A stretch of DNA of 64,000 bases from Brachypterus glaber (GCA_958510825.1 OY294049.1:39398774-39462773); one strand, 5' to 3'. Positions 34,206 through 44,190 are shown, counted from the first letter of the stretch. Made by a program: numbers and translations. Notes: a model not told the origin generated them from the sequence alone.

Positions 34206-35090
34206 CAGGGTGATCAGTAACTGCCATGCCAAAATTTAAGAGGTGATTCTACAATCAAAAATATCAAACAAAGTTCCTATAAAGGTTGGTCCGGAAATGG
34301 ACAACAACAAGTAAAGTGCAAGAAAAAAACGATGACATGTCTTTAAAAAAATATAAACTAGAAATAAATTGCATAAAACCGTATACCTTCCCAAAAAAAG
34401 ATCTTAGAATTAATTAAGAAATTTCGAAACTGCGACCTTAAAGTACTTAGCCATCGATAAAAAAAACATAAACAACAAACAAACAAATTGTTTTATTGTG
34501 TTTTATAGAAACTTTATGTATTATGTTTATCCGAAAATATTTTAAAGCTTATAAATAACAATTTATCTTTATTATTGCAAAAGAGCCAATTTAAAATGGT
34601 TTTTATCCGAAGAAAATGGCTTAAATGTGGTCAAACTTTCATAGGGGGTCACACTTCTATGACTTAATTTTTCAGGAGGAACAAAAATTTGATTTATTTC
34701 TAGCGGAACCGAAATTATAACTGATATACACGGTGTTTGCAGTCCTTTGGCATGAAATAAAGGGGATGATTCTACATCACAAATCATAAAAAAAACAGCT
34801 TAGGAACATAGGTCCGAAAACGAACCTTTAAAATTGTACTAAAAATAAGGTTTTTAATTATTAACTCTGGTACGCTTTAAGCTAGAGCGACGATGTTTTG
34901 AATCTATCCAGAGGCATGCCTAGACGGACAAAATGTCTGGGGGGGGACTTTTTGTGTTTCCCATTCAATATGTCCATCTTCAAAGGGCCGTAGATCCCTT
35001 AGGGCTTATTTCTGGACATATGTTCCTATATTGGTTTTTAATGTTTTGTGATGTAGAATCATTCCCTATATTTAATAAAGGTGCAAATTA
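34206..35090. repeat. T-family ends and nested palindrome
   Basis: TA plus CAGGGTGATCAGTAACTGCC begins at 34204, followed by GAGGTGATTCTACAATCAAA as in T copy 1. A second palindromic unit spans about 34725-35085: GGGATGATTCTACATCACAA on the left is mirrored by TTTGTGATGTAGAATCATTCCC on the right, with GAACATAGGTCCG and CGGACATATGTTC-like words inside. It is non-coding. The outer right end is not found. Confidence 0.55.
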
Positions 35091-35454
35091 GGCATGAGGG
35101 TAAACGCGTTAAAAAAAAAGATTTTTGATGAAACTTTACACTATTGGGGTTACTGAAGGTAAATTTTCTGTCAAAATTTTAAAATTCTAAATGGCGGATG
35201 CAATATGGCTGACATTATTTCAAATTATAACTATTTTCGATATTTCTCTTATTATCTAGTAACCGTATAAAAATAATTATGGCACAGAAAAGAAGCTTAT
35301 TCACTTATCTATTAAATTAATGCTTTTTATTTTTAGCGTTAGTAGTTTGGAAGGTATAGGCTATAGGTACTGCTATACTGTATAGCAGCCCAAAGATTTT
35401 GGAGTAAAAAAGTAGGACATCGACCGTCAGCTTATTCTACAAATTACAGCTGCA

Positions 35455-35550
35455 TCTGGTTTGAAAGTCAGTTAAAGCCGGTTGTTCTCTGTAGTACTAG
35501 CCCACAGGTCCTGAACTTAATTAAGTAGTACGAGGTTAAACAAATATTGT
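35455..35550 (+). mobile_element. 5'-truncated SINE, copy 3
   Basis: CTGGTTTGAAAGTCAGTTAA, AGCCGG, TACTAGCCCACAGGTCCTGA and TAGTACGAGGTTAAACAAAT match the 3' half of the intact SINE (36645-36938). The tRNA-like head is absent and an internal stretch is shortened. Confidence 0.75.
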
Positions 35551-35594
35551 CTTTATTTTGACATATCGCAAAAAAAATTTCATTTAACCTCCTA

Positions 35595-36154
35595 CAAAGA
35601 ACTAATAGCTCTTCTCTCTAGAATACGCATACCGTTAATATAAAGTATCGCCAACATCACGGTTCGTTTGTAAACAAATAGTAGGTATATTCAGGCCTGA
35701 ACAATAACAGTAACTGTTGTTGAATAAGCACCGACACCAAATGGGACAGACTACGAGCCCCGTGTGCAGGAGATGTGGGGAAGGGGACGAAGAGCCCTAC
35801 CACCTTATATGTGAATGTCCATCTCTAATAGGGCTAAGATGGAGGTACTTTGGGAACGACTCGCTGGAACCAAACGAGATCATGAACACTCCCCTGAAAC
35901 CGTATCTGGACTTTATAAAAGAAACAGGGATGTTATGAGGAGATCTGTGCGGTTAACACAAAGGTCCCTAGGGACCAGGTGTTGAGGGCAGTGAACCCCG
36001 CACTGAACTAAATAAACTAAACTAAACTATTGTTGTATCTGTTAGAACAAAGCTGTGCGAGTAAGACAGACAAATATAGTATATGTTGGCTACGTTTTTG
36101 TCAGTTTTTACAAATGAAATGCCTATTCTAGAGAGAAGAGTTATTGGTTCGTTG
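35595..36154 (+). mobile_element. hAT-type MITE, family B copy 3, carrying a LINE insertion
   Basis: Inverted ends CAAAGAACTAATAGCTCTTC and GAAGAGTTATTGGTTCGTTG are flanked by ACCTCCTA and ATCTCCTA (8-bp duplication, one mismatch). The MITE interior is split at about 35716 and 36027 by a non-LTR retrotransposon fragment. TTGTTG-like bases appear on both sides of that fragment, suggesting a short LINE target duplication. Confidence 0.85.
35716..36027 (+). pseudogene. 3' end of non-LTR retrotransposon (zinc-knuckle tail)
   Basis: The only coding part is the C-terminal tail, 35717-35938: LNKHRHQMGQTTSPVCRRCG, HLICECPSL, LRWRYFG and a terminus PYLDFIKETGML. It has a CX2CX8HX4C knuckle and the same ending as the LINE at 19.0-20.1 kb (ILTFIERTGMF), so it comes from a related RNase H-bearing family. 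A ~90-bp 3' UTR ends in repeats of TAAAC. It is heavily 5'-truncated and was inserted inside MITE B copy 3. Confidence 0.88.
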
Positions 36155-36644
36155 ATCTCCTATGAAAGTTTTGCTCTTTGTATGTAGAGCAATTGCTAGA
36201 GCACTAATACCATGTAAAACATTCATGTAAATTTATTTATTTTATAGCCTGTTTCTAGGCTATATTTACACAGACTTGCGGCAAAATTGTATTACATCGG
36301 ATAATTCAGCAATATACAATATTTCAAAGATTATTTTTATCTTATTATATTCTTTGGAGCCTTTAGCTAAGAGTAAGTATTATATGTTTACTTTAAAATT
36401 TTCAATTTTTTTCTCCTCATCGTCAAGTTTTCAGTCCCAAGATTGGTTTGAAGCAGCTCTACCTCTCACCCTATCCTTATGTACATTATTTTTTCTACGA
36501 TCCTGAAAAAATATAAAGTTTCTTAATTTAATATTTTCTAATTTTTCTTACTTATTTTTATTACTAAGAATACAAAGCAAAAAATAGCATACAAATTTAT
36601 GTATGTTAGTTCTTGGTTTTTAAATTTAATACAATATTATACAA
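36155..36644. other. Intergenic stretch
   Basis: No recognised gene or repeat. The frame at 36276-36506 is hydrophobic and serine-rich but is AT-driven and unsupported. Confidence 0.45.
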
Positions 36645-36938
36645 TGGGAGGCATGGCGTAGTGGCTAGCGCATATGTATAGCAAGTCTACTAGCGTGAGT
36701 TCGATTCTCACTGTCGCCGATTTTCCTTTTTCAGTTAATTAATAATTGAAATTTGGCGAAGGCGATAAGTGAAACGGATAATCCCTAGAAACTGGTTCGA
36801 AAGTCAGTATAAGCCGGTGGTTCCCTCTACTACTAGCCCACACAAGTCCTGGACTTAGGGGATGCTTAATTAAGTAGAATAGTACGAGGTTAAACAAACA
36901 AACAAACAAACAAACAAACAAACAAACAAAAACAAACA
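36645..36938 (+). mobile_element. Intact tRNA-derived SINE with target duplication
   Basis: The head contains a pol III A box TGGCGTAGTGG (36654-36664) and B box AGTTCGATTCT (36698-36708), about 34 bp apart, inside a tRNA-like start GGGAGGCATGGCGTAGTGGC. The body follows (AATTTGGCGAAGGCG, CTGGTTCGAAAGTCAG, GCCGGTGGTTCCCTC, ACTAGCCCACACAAGTCCTG), then a 3' end TAGTACGAGGTTAAACAAAC reiterated as (AAAC)n. The flanks are ATACAAT at 36638-36644 and 36939-36945, a 7-bp target duplication. The Val-Cys-Leu-Phe frame on the other strand is the tail read in reverse. Confidence 0.93.
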
Positions 36939-36945
36939 ATACAAT

Positions 36946-37842
36946 ACCTAGCTACCTATAACGCAAGCCTCTTGTGTAAATCAAGGCAAGACAGTTTGAT
37001 AATTAAATTCGATTTTTTTAGATATGTTCTCATATAAAACAGTAAAATTGTACTGTTTTACGATTTCATAAAAAAAGACCGTGTATTTTGAAGTTCTTTA
37101 TTAAATGTAAGGTAACTAAATCAAGAGTTAGGTAATTTTTATAAAATCTAGACATAAATAAAACATCCCAAGTTATATCTTGGTCAATTTAGTAAGGTTA
37201 TAACTATAGTTTCTATTTTTGACATGAAAAACATAAATATTTGGATTAAAAAACATAAAAGATATCATAAAATTCTGTAATGAAAGGTGGTAAATGGCAT
37301 ATAAAAAAAGGTGAGCTAAATTCGTAGAATCTACAACGTAAATTAAGGCAAACCTACATACGTGAAATTAGGCAAACCTACAAACATACATATCAAACAA
37401 GGGTGATATAAAAAATCAAATATAAAGTGATATAAAGCGTTTTCTGAAGAACAAAAGAGTGTGCTAAATGTCATTTTCATAAGGGATCGTAGGAAAAGAG
37501 TATTTTTCGCTTTTATCATAAACTACTATTTTAAGCTTTTTTTAACAATGTTTATTTTATTTATTTTAAAAGTTGTGTTGGTATATAACCTATCAAAGAA
37601 ATTTCTCATAAATAGCATGTATTTACTCAACAACTTGCCCCATAAAGGGAGAGATTATTTAAACGTATTTACTTCGTGCCATATAATTTTCAAAAATGAT
37701 TTGTTTACATTTATTGTGTGAGCTTTATTTGCAGCTTAACAGAGTGAAAGTCCTTGTTCCGTTTCCCAAATGGCAAAAGCTTTTATATTAGGCTTTCTCT
37801 CTTTTTAGACTCTTTACAGCACGCACTGGTTGAAGAGTATTA
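36946..37842. other. AT-rich intergenic stretch
   Basis: Contains a short echo, GGCAAACCTACATAC then GGCAAACCTACAAAC, near 37350-37385. Otherwise no recognised feature. The frame at 37461-37721 is AT-rich and hydrophobic without family resemblance. Confidence 0.45.
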
Positions 37843-37844
37843 TA

Positions 37845-38321
37845 CAGTGCGGTCCAAAAGTCACCCCCGCCCTCTTAACTTTTAACGAGTTGACATATCG
37901 ACTTCAAATCTGGAACACGTAAATACGACATTTCAAACTATCTCGTACATATTTGATATTTTTAGCTTTTAAAGTGTGGACAGGGGGGATGGGGCATATT
38001 TTAAATGAAAAGAGGGGTCGACCATTTTTTTTGCTAAAAAATTCCTTTTTTTGGATTTCAACCCTATTTTAAAACCCAAAAAAATGACTAAAAAAATAAA
38101 AAATATATGGTCAAATCTATTCTCCATAGAGAATTTTAGAGGCTTTAAAATGATGTACGACACGACTCCCCTTTCTATTTAAAAAAATTGCCCCATATTG
38201 CACAAATTTAATAAGTTAAAAATTTAAATATATGCAAAAAGATAGTTTGAGTTGTTATATTTACGTGCTTCAAACTTGGAGTCGATACCTCAACTTGTTC
38301 ACAAGTTAAGAGAGGAATATT
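37845..38321 (+). mobile_element. Tc1/mariner-like foldback element C, copy 2 (right end lost)
   Basis: Begins after TA with CAGTGCGGTCCAAAAGTCAC. Inverted arms of about 90 bp are visible: CTCTTAACTTTTAACGAGTT, GACTTCAAATCTGGAACACG, then, mirrored at 38235-38312, ATTTACGTGCTTCAAACTTG and ACTTGTTCACAAGTTAAGAG. The right terminus that should follow is replaced by element D copy 2 starting at 38322. Confidence 0.8.
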
Positions 38322-38735
38322 CAATGGAGCTCTCTACAACTAGAATTATGAAACAAAAGACGCCTACCCTATCTCTATCTCATTTGTGCTACACTTTCCA
38401 GCCAACCAAATAAATACTGTATTTGTTTTTCATACAAGAAATACAGTATTTATTTGGTTGGCCGGAAAGTGTAGCACTGAGAGGCACGAACGAACATAGC
38501 TAATGAATCTGTAGAATAAGATAATTCTACTAAAATTTAGATGGCGCCAGTAATTTCTTTAATAAAAATAATATAGTTACACTTTTCGCCCGGCCAAGTA
38601 AATATTGTATTTGTTCAACAAAGAACAAATACAGAATTTGTTTGGTTGGGTGGAAGTGGGAGTGTATGTATGTCTTCTATCTTTTTTGGGCAGAACTTTT
38701 GTCCCTGTCTAATCTATAGGGAGAAATCGCCATTG
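38322..38735 (+). mobile_element. Hairpin-rich element D, copy 2
   Basis: A 414-bp near-identical copy of 9457-9872 with the same ends, CAATGGAG...CCATTG, and both internal hairpins. It lies at the truncated edge of element C, and the missing C terminus is not found on its far side. The insertion was therefore accompanied by a deletion, or D replaced that end. Confidence 0.85.
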
Positions 38736-39199
38736 ATGGTATATGGACAGAATCAAGGCGTCCTTGACAGAATACGCAATATACTATCCAATGTGTATAC
38801 AATGGAATGCGAAGCATTACATATTTATACGGCTTGTTTAATACTACCCCTTTCCTTTGTTTTGCAGGATTATTTTTCATACTGCGAACATCATTCCAGA
38901 ATATTCCCGACAATTTAACATTTCCTAACAACAGAATATAAATTGAATTCATACAAATTGTGTTAAAACATTTAAGAGTCTCGTGAAAAAAAAAACTCTT
39001 GACTTGACAAGTAAACAAGATATCCTATTTCTATGTAATACGACAGACGAATGGACTTTTTTTGAAAATTTCTTGTCCTGACCATTTCTCGATGATTAAC
39101 TTCTTGTCTCGTCTAGCGTGAGTCTTGATTTTTAATACTCTCAACCTTTTATAGGATTCGTTGACCTTAGTATCAAGCGCCGAAACAATACCAACAGCA
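38736..39199. other. Intergenic stretch
   Basis: No gene or multi-copy repeat recognised. Short overlapping frames on both strands (38646-39018) start inside element D and are not supported. Confidence 0.45.
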
Positions 39200-39440
39200 G
39201 GCCAGGTTGCTGAATTTACCACGGTTGAAAAACAATTTACTTTTTGTGAAGTCCAAACCATTGTTTTATTATAATAAACACACAAAAATAAATTTTACTT
39301 TAAAATTCAAGTCATATCATATCCTAGAACAAATCAAAAGTCCAAACAAATAATCAACACCATTTAACTCGAAAATGACAAAAAATAGTTGATTGGTTCA
39401 AACACCACATTATTAATCGCAAAAGCACATTATAAAGTAA
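39200..39440 (-). repeat. Dispersed repeat AR, copy 2
   Basis: Reverse copy of 26690-26985, including GAATTTACCACGGTTG-AAAAACAATTTACTTTT, CATTGTTTTATTATAATAAA and CACATTATAAAGTAAACAAA. The middle has diverged by small insertions and deletions. Confidence 0.7.
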
Positions 39441-40105
39441 ACAAATGCACGAGAGTAAACATGTCGCGGCCATGGAGATATTTACGGCTGTCATTGTTCA
39501 GAATTTCAACAGATTCATATCAGTAGCTCGCGCCTGCGCGATATGTATTCGATTTTCTAGTGATAAGAGGTGTTTATGACGAGTAGATTTGTTACGATTG
39601 TCATTTAAAGGACAATCACACGCTGAAATTTGACAAAACCACGGCATAAAGGTTTTCGTTTGTAATAATGTAATGTAAAAGGGTGTAATTAACGGTACTT
39701 GCAATAAAAGGTGATGTGAGGACTTAAAGTTTTTAAATGAGTTCCAAAATCTAATATCTTAAAAATTTAGTAGTTTTTTTGGATACCTAAATGTACAATC
39801 ATGGACAAATAAATAGTAAATAGTTCAGAATAAAAATACAAAAAAAAAGAATTGTTTACGTAACACAATGGAATATAAAAGGATTGAAAGCTGCCTATTA
39901 TCAAAACTTGAATGGTTACATTAAATCCGACTTCAATTTGCCTTTTGTACGAAATACAATTTTCGTTTACGATATTTTGGGTGATTATTGTATAAATTGA
40001 AAGGTAAAAACCTATTATGCTTTTTAGTCTTAAACCCTATAAAAAAATTATAAAGGGCCAAGAACTTTTAACGGTATCTTCTGATATTTTTTTTGTAAGT
40101 AATTA
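39441..40105. other. Intergenic stretch
   Basis: No recognised gene. The minus-strand frame 39498-39704 has scattered cysteines but no pattern I can name. Confidence 0.4.
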
Positions 40106-41058
40106 TACAGGCCCACAATTTTTTTTTTGTGAGTCTTGGATTTCTATATGATATTCCTATGTATTTTTTCCCGCTAAAACCGAATCCGTAACCCGTTTAA
40201 CCCTAACACGTCAGGATTTTGACATAACCTCAACAAACACTCGAAAAACTACTGAAACCGCTCATCTACTCCATACCACTTTCACCCCCTTCCTCCAAAT
40301 TCGTAATTTCGTAACCCCATAATCCCCTAACCTCGGAATACCATTACTCCATAACCTCAAAATCCCGTAACTTCATTAAGTAGAAAAATCTAGTTTGGGA
40401 AAACAGAACAATTACGTGAAATTTTCTTGTAAAACATAGTTATGAATAAGTAACTGTATAACCCCTTCACTCTATAACCCCATATATTATAACCTCTTAA
40501 CCCCATCATCCTATTCTGTGGAGAAGTCCGGTTCTCGAAATCATAAGAGTTTTGTGAGTGAAGTCATGAATCAAGGTCTAATTCATTATTTTTTTAACCG
40601 GACCACGGGATTAAGAGGATATAGTATATGGGATTACGAAGTGAAGGGATTTGGCGGTTATGGTGTTAGGGGATTTTGGGGTTATAGAATTACTTACCTA
40701 TGACTATGTTCCACAAAAAAAACTGAAGAATTTGTCCTGTTTTCCCAAACTAGATCTTTCTATGATACTTAATGAGGTTACGGGGTTTTGAGGTTATGCG
40801 GCTATGGCATTATGATGTTAGGAGATTATGGGGTTCTGGGGTTATAGAATTAGTAATTTGGGGACAAGAGGATGACAGTGGTACGGCATAGATTTTAGCG
40901 GTTTCAGTAGGTTTTCGGGTGTTTTTTGACGTTATGTCAAAATCCTGACGTGTAGGGGTTAAACGGATTGCGGATTCAGTTTCAGCGGGAAAAAATACAT
41001 AGGAATATCATATTGGAATCCAAGACTCAGAAAAATATATTTTTTTGTGGGCCTGTGT
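40106..41058. mobile_element. Large foldback element AF with G-rich/C-rich arms
   Basis: About 950 bp with ends TACAGGCCCACAA and TTGTGGGCCTGT. Arms of some 430 bp match through GAGTCTTGGATT, ATATTCCTATGTATTTTTTC and CGTCAGGATTTTGACATAAC. The inner arm is an imperfect minisatellite of CCCATAACCCC/GGGGTTATGG-type words: C-rich on the left (40270-40510), G-rich on the right (40600-40860). The centre is around 40520-40600. The flanking dinucleotides differ, so the insertion site is uncertain. The 61-codon frame at 40518-40703 is an artefact. Confidence 0.8.
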
Positions 41059-41643
41059 TATTACTAAAAAAGTTTTCTCTATCCAATATCATTAATCGGA
41101 ATAAATTCAGTTATGACTCATTAACGTTGAAAATAAACAGAGAAACATAGGCTTACGGAATAATTTTGCCGAATTATGAGGGAAATTTTTATAAAGGTCA
41201 CTAAATCGAAACATTTGACGACTAATTTGTTACACACAACAATATTGAATATACATATTAACTATAAATATGTAAATATATCGGTGTTTTTCGAAGAAAA
41301 TAAAAATGTAAATATTTAAAACCTCGCGTCAACGATAGAATCGATGCGGCGCCTATGCGAACACTGGAAATTCGCCGATGAGTGCCAATATATTATGCTA
41401 ATATTTCCTCCATTTAAAAATCCAAATATATCGCTTTAATTTACAATAACATAGTATGTTATTCTACCGTCTAGCCGAAAATTATATAGAAAAGCGATAA
41501 TATTTTTATTTCGTTGAAGAAAACTTGAAAACAAACATATGCCATCGTTTTTTTTTTTATTGAAGGTTTTATTATTAATACCTTTTACTATTGCTTTGTT
41601 ATTTTTTTTTTGAAACTTATTCATGTTTACTATAGAATTTTAT
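41059..41643. other. Intergenic stretch
   Basis: No recognised feature other than AT-rich sequence and homopolymers. Confidence 0.45.
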
Positions 41644-41694
41644 GTCGCTCGGCTATAAAAAATGTCCTCTCTACCTTGGTATTTAATTACTATT
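41644..41694 (-). mobile_element. Partial module L, copy 4
   Basis: GCTCGGCTATAAAAAATGTC, CTCTCTACCTTGG, then TTAATTACTATT equal the right end of module L copy 3. The left two thirds are missing. Confidence 0.65.
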
Positions 41695-41731
41695 TAGTAT
41701 ATATTCATAATATGAATATATTATAGAACAT

Positions 41732-41880
41732 AAAAAATTTTCAATTAGACAAGGCAATATAATTGTATAACATTGTTTCAGCGCTCGTGCCGGCTAGACG
41801 GCTCATCAGCAAAGCGGGGCAGGATGGGTCCACTCGACCGTGTTGCCATTTAAATTGCCTTTGTCTAATTGAAATTTTTT
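41732..41880. mobile_element. Palindrome P with hammerhead-like boxes in its GC-rich centre
   Basis: Arms AAAATTTTCAATTAGACAAG-GCAAT and ATTGCCT-TTGTCTAATTGAAATTTT enclose a GC-rich centre of about 95 bp. On the minus strand the centre reads CUGAUGA, then GCCG-UCUAGC-CGGC, ACGAGCGCU, GAAAC (41809 down to 41775). These boxes resemble the hammerhead core, but helix II does not adjoin GAAAC and no stem I forms, so it is not a canonical ribozyme. It lies 400 bp from two intact hammerheads. Confidence 0.6.
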
Positions 41881-42276
41881 GAACAATTGAACTTGATAGA
41901 TACTACTGAAGAATTGGTAAAATAAATTAAAGAAAAGCTTTTTTTTTAAATTTTTAAGCATGTCGTGGAGATAAGCTTATATTAGTTAAACAGTTTTTGC
42001 AACACCATTCATCATAGGGGACCACCGCTTATCTAGTAGCCGTACCGGGGAGTATACTTCCAGATATTTGCATAACTCCAGTGGCGCCACTTCAAATTCG
42101 TGCCCTCTTAACATTCTTCAAAACAATGCTTTCTTTAAACTTCAAAAATATTATGAATTGACAACTTGCTAGGGAGAAGATTTACGTCAATGATAATAGC
42201 AACAACGGCGCTGAAGTACTTTTACTCTTAGGTACTGAACTGTTTCCATGTTCACGCAAAAAAAATTGAGGTCGAA
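41881..42276. other. Intergenic stretch
   Basis: Nothing multi-copy or gene-like is recognised between palindrome P and the hammerhead retroelement. Confidence 0.4.
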
Positions 42277-42328
42277 TTATAAAAAAATTCTATTTATTAT
42301 TCCATCAATCTATTTTCTAATCATCGTA

Positions 42329-42395
42329 CAGAGTGATATTGGTAGACTGACAGTTTCGGGCTGCTGGCCCTCTTCAGTACCAAGAGTCAACTCTG
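42329..42395 (-). ncRNA. Type I hammerhead ribozyme, copy 1 (intact)
   Basis: Core on the minus strand, 42383 down to 42339: stem I UUGGUA; CUGAAGA; stem II GGGC, loop CAGCA, GCCC; GAA; stem III ACU, loop GUC, AGU; C17; stem I return UACCAA. All invariant bases are present. Beyond an internal loop (UGACUC/UAUC), stem I continues with CAGAGU/ACUCUG (42395-42390 with 42334-42329), giving the bulged stem I that natural type I ribozymes use to contact loop II. Predicted cleavage is after C17, between 42345 and 42344. The three-base-pair stem III is short, as in PLE-type hammerheads. Confidence 0.9.
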
Positions 42396-42682
42396 CACGC
42401 TGATTAAGAAAACGTTTTTAGACTTTACTCGCAAAAGGAATATAGCCATTAGATTGATGTAGACTTGTGCGCCATCTATTTCTAGATGTAGACAACTACT
42501 CATACCTCTCCTTATCTGGAGACTTTGAATGGTAGCAAGTTGAAGACTTGTGTGTCTCAAGCACATAGTACCACTAACGGGTGGTTAGACGTAAAATTAG
42601 TAAGGACAGAAATTTTTAATTTTAAACAAAATTATAAAAATATTAATTTATTATTCCATCAATCTATTTTCTAATCATCGTA

Positions 42683-42749
42683 CAGAGTGATATTGGTAGA
42701 CTGACAGTTTCGGGCTGCTGGCCCTCTTCAGTACCAAGAGTCAACTCTG
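42683..42749 (-). ncRNA. Type I hammerhead ribozyme, copy 2 (intact)
   Basis: Identical to copy 1, displaced by exactly 354 bp (core 42737 down to 42693). It has the same stem I, the same CUGAAGA and GAA boxes, the same three-base-pair stem III and the same outer CAGAGU/ACUCUG helix. Predicted cleavage lies between 42699 and 42698. Cleavage at both copies of a minus-strand transcript would release a linear RNA covering 42698 to 42345, 354 nt, with ends suitable for ligation into a circle. Confidence 0.9.
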
Positions 42750-42897
42750 CACGCTGATTAAGAAAACGTTTTTAGACTTTACTCGCAAAAGGAATATAGC
42801 CATTACGATGATTAGAAAATAGATTGATGGAATAATAAATTAATATTTTTATAATTTTGTTTAAAATTAAAAATTTCTGTCCTTATAAAAAAATTCT

Positions 42898-43121
42898 GTT
42901 CTGGACGCCACTACATTTTCCCAGCTTTGGAACCTGATTATAAGTAATAGCTTCTCTGGAACCCTTTGAGCTAGACTTTATAGGTTCTTTATACAAAGTT
43001 CTCGGCTGGATTGTTTTTGGTTTGGACTGTAAAAGGGGCTAAAAACTTTTTTGCAACAATTTTTTAATTTTTTTTTTTGCGGAAAAAGTTTATTTTTGGC
43101 TCCGCGGTTTTGGCCATTATA
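42898..43121. other. Intergenic stretch with decayed dispersed repeat
   Basis: ATAGGTTCTTTATACAAAGT then TCTCGGCTGG resembles TAAGTTCTTTATCCAAAGTT-CTCGGCTGA at about 63525-63555, so this is part of a dispersed repeat adjoining F. No gene. Confidence 0.45.
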
Positions 43122-43697
43122 CAGGGTGTTTCAGAAATAGGTTACACTATTTTAAGGGGTGATTCTATGTCCAAAAATATGAAAAAAAAGTTTGATTTTA
43201 AAGTTTTTAATGTAGAATCGCCCTGCACAATAAAAATTTTTATTAATGGATTTTTTTAGTTCCTATTTTTGTTGCTAAGAACGTAAAATTGCCTTTTTAA
43301 TTGCAATTTTCTCGAAAACGGTTGGCCCTACGGTGTTACATAAAGAATACCTTTTTTATGTATTTTTAATAAAGGATTATTATTTTATTAAGAAAAGGGC
43401 AAAAAATTTACAGATAAAAAAGTTTTGGGCGAAAAAGTGACATCCCCCTCCCATTTTACACGCCCATGGTTAAAATTATCAAATAAAAATTACATAAATT
43501 AAGATGTTTTATCAATGCTAAGACATATGCGAAAATTCGTTATTATGGTTCATAGGGTTTCAGATATATTAAATAAAAACTACTTTGCAGCTTAGGAGGG
43601 TCGTAGCTCCCTTAGGGCTTATTTCCGGACTTTTTTTCATATTTTTGGACCTAGAATAACTCCTTAAAATAGTGTATCCTATTTCTGAATCAGCCTG
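43122..43697. mobile_element. TA-flanked foldback element T, copy 1
   Basis: A 576-bp element between TA dinucleotides: CAGGGTGTTTCAGAAATAGG on the left, TCCTATTTCTGAATCAGCCTG on the right. Paired landmarks are TTTTAAGGGGTGATTCTATG-TCCAAAAATATGAAAAAAA near the left end and the complement near 43630-43675. The central ~350 bp is unpaired and non-coding; a 60-codon frame at 43077-43259 crosses the left end and is spurious. A right end of the same family lies at about 58020-58110. Confidence 0.85.
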
Positions 43698-44103
43698 TAG
43701 GTACGCCACTGGATAAACCCACTAATCTGCATACACTTGCCAAGTGCGGAAACAAACTTTGAAATATACTAATTTAGTTTTTCCGTGCACTCACAGAAAC
43801 TTTTCTATAATATTTACTTAATTAATTTTTGCCTAATTATATTTACTTGCCGTAACAAACCCCTGCCTAACGAGTTTTGTTTATAATTATGTTGCGCAAA
43901 CATACTTTTAAGTGGATTCTTGATATACATTTACAAGTTGGTAAGTATTTATTTCAAAAATGCTGAAAAATAATTATTTCAGAAAAATTTCAAGGTGTTC
44001 TCGGGTTAGCGCTAGAACAAATTTTACTCAAAAGACAGGCATATACTGTCAAAAAATGGTTTAAATCAATTTGTTTTAAATATTAATATTAGAGCACTAG
44101 ATA

Positions 44104-44190
44104 GGTAGGTTTGTTAGGGTAGGTGGGTAGTTTGAGTGGTTCCGCAGGTGTGTTAACTACCTACCTACCCTAAGAAACCTGCCATCCAGT
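44104..44190. repeat. Small G/C-asymmetric hairpin
   Basis: GGTAGGTTTGTTAGGGTAGG-TGGGTAGTT faces AACTACCTACC-TACCCTAAGAAACCTGCC across about 25 bases. The arms are about 28 bp. No copies elsewhere in the window. Confidence 0.55.

Larger units (their letters stand above)
42292..42882 (-). mobile_element. Retrozyme/Penelope-like non-autonomous retroelement with 15-bp target duplication
   Basis: A 591-bp insertion flanked by the perfect repeat TTATAAAAAAATTCT (42277-42291 and 42883-42897). On the minus strand it consists of an ~80-nt leader (42882-42803) that is the inverse of the unit border, one ribozyme-bearing segment (42805-42647), the remainder of a 354-bp unit, and a second, direct copy of the ribozyme segment (42451-42293). 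The two segments look identical. No reverse transcriptase is encoded. Tandem hammerheads, a terminal inverted segment and a long target duplication fit Penelope-like elements or the animal retrozymes thought to use their machinery. Confidence 0.85.

Noticed and set aside
36739..36939. Frame with repeated Val-Cys-Leu-Phe units
   Set aside because: It is the (AAAC)n tail of the SINE read on the opposite strand.
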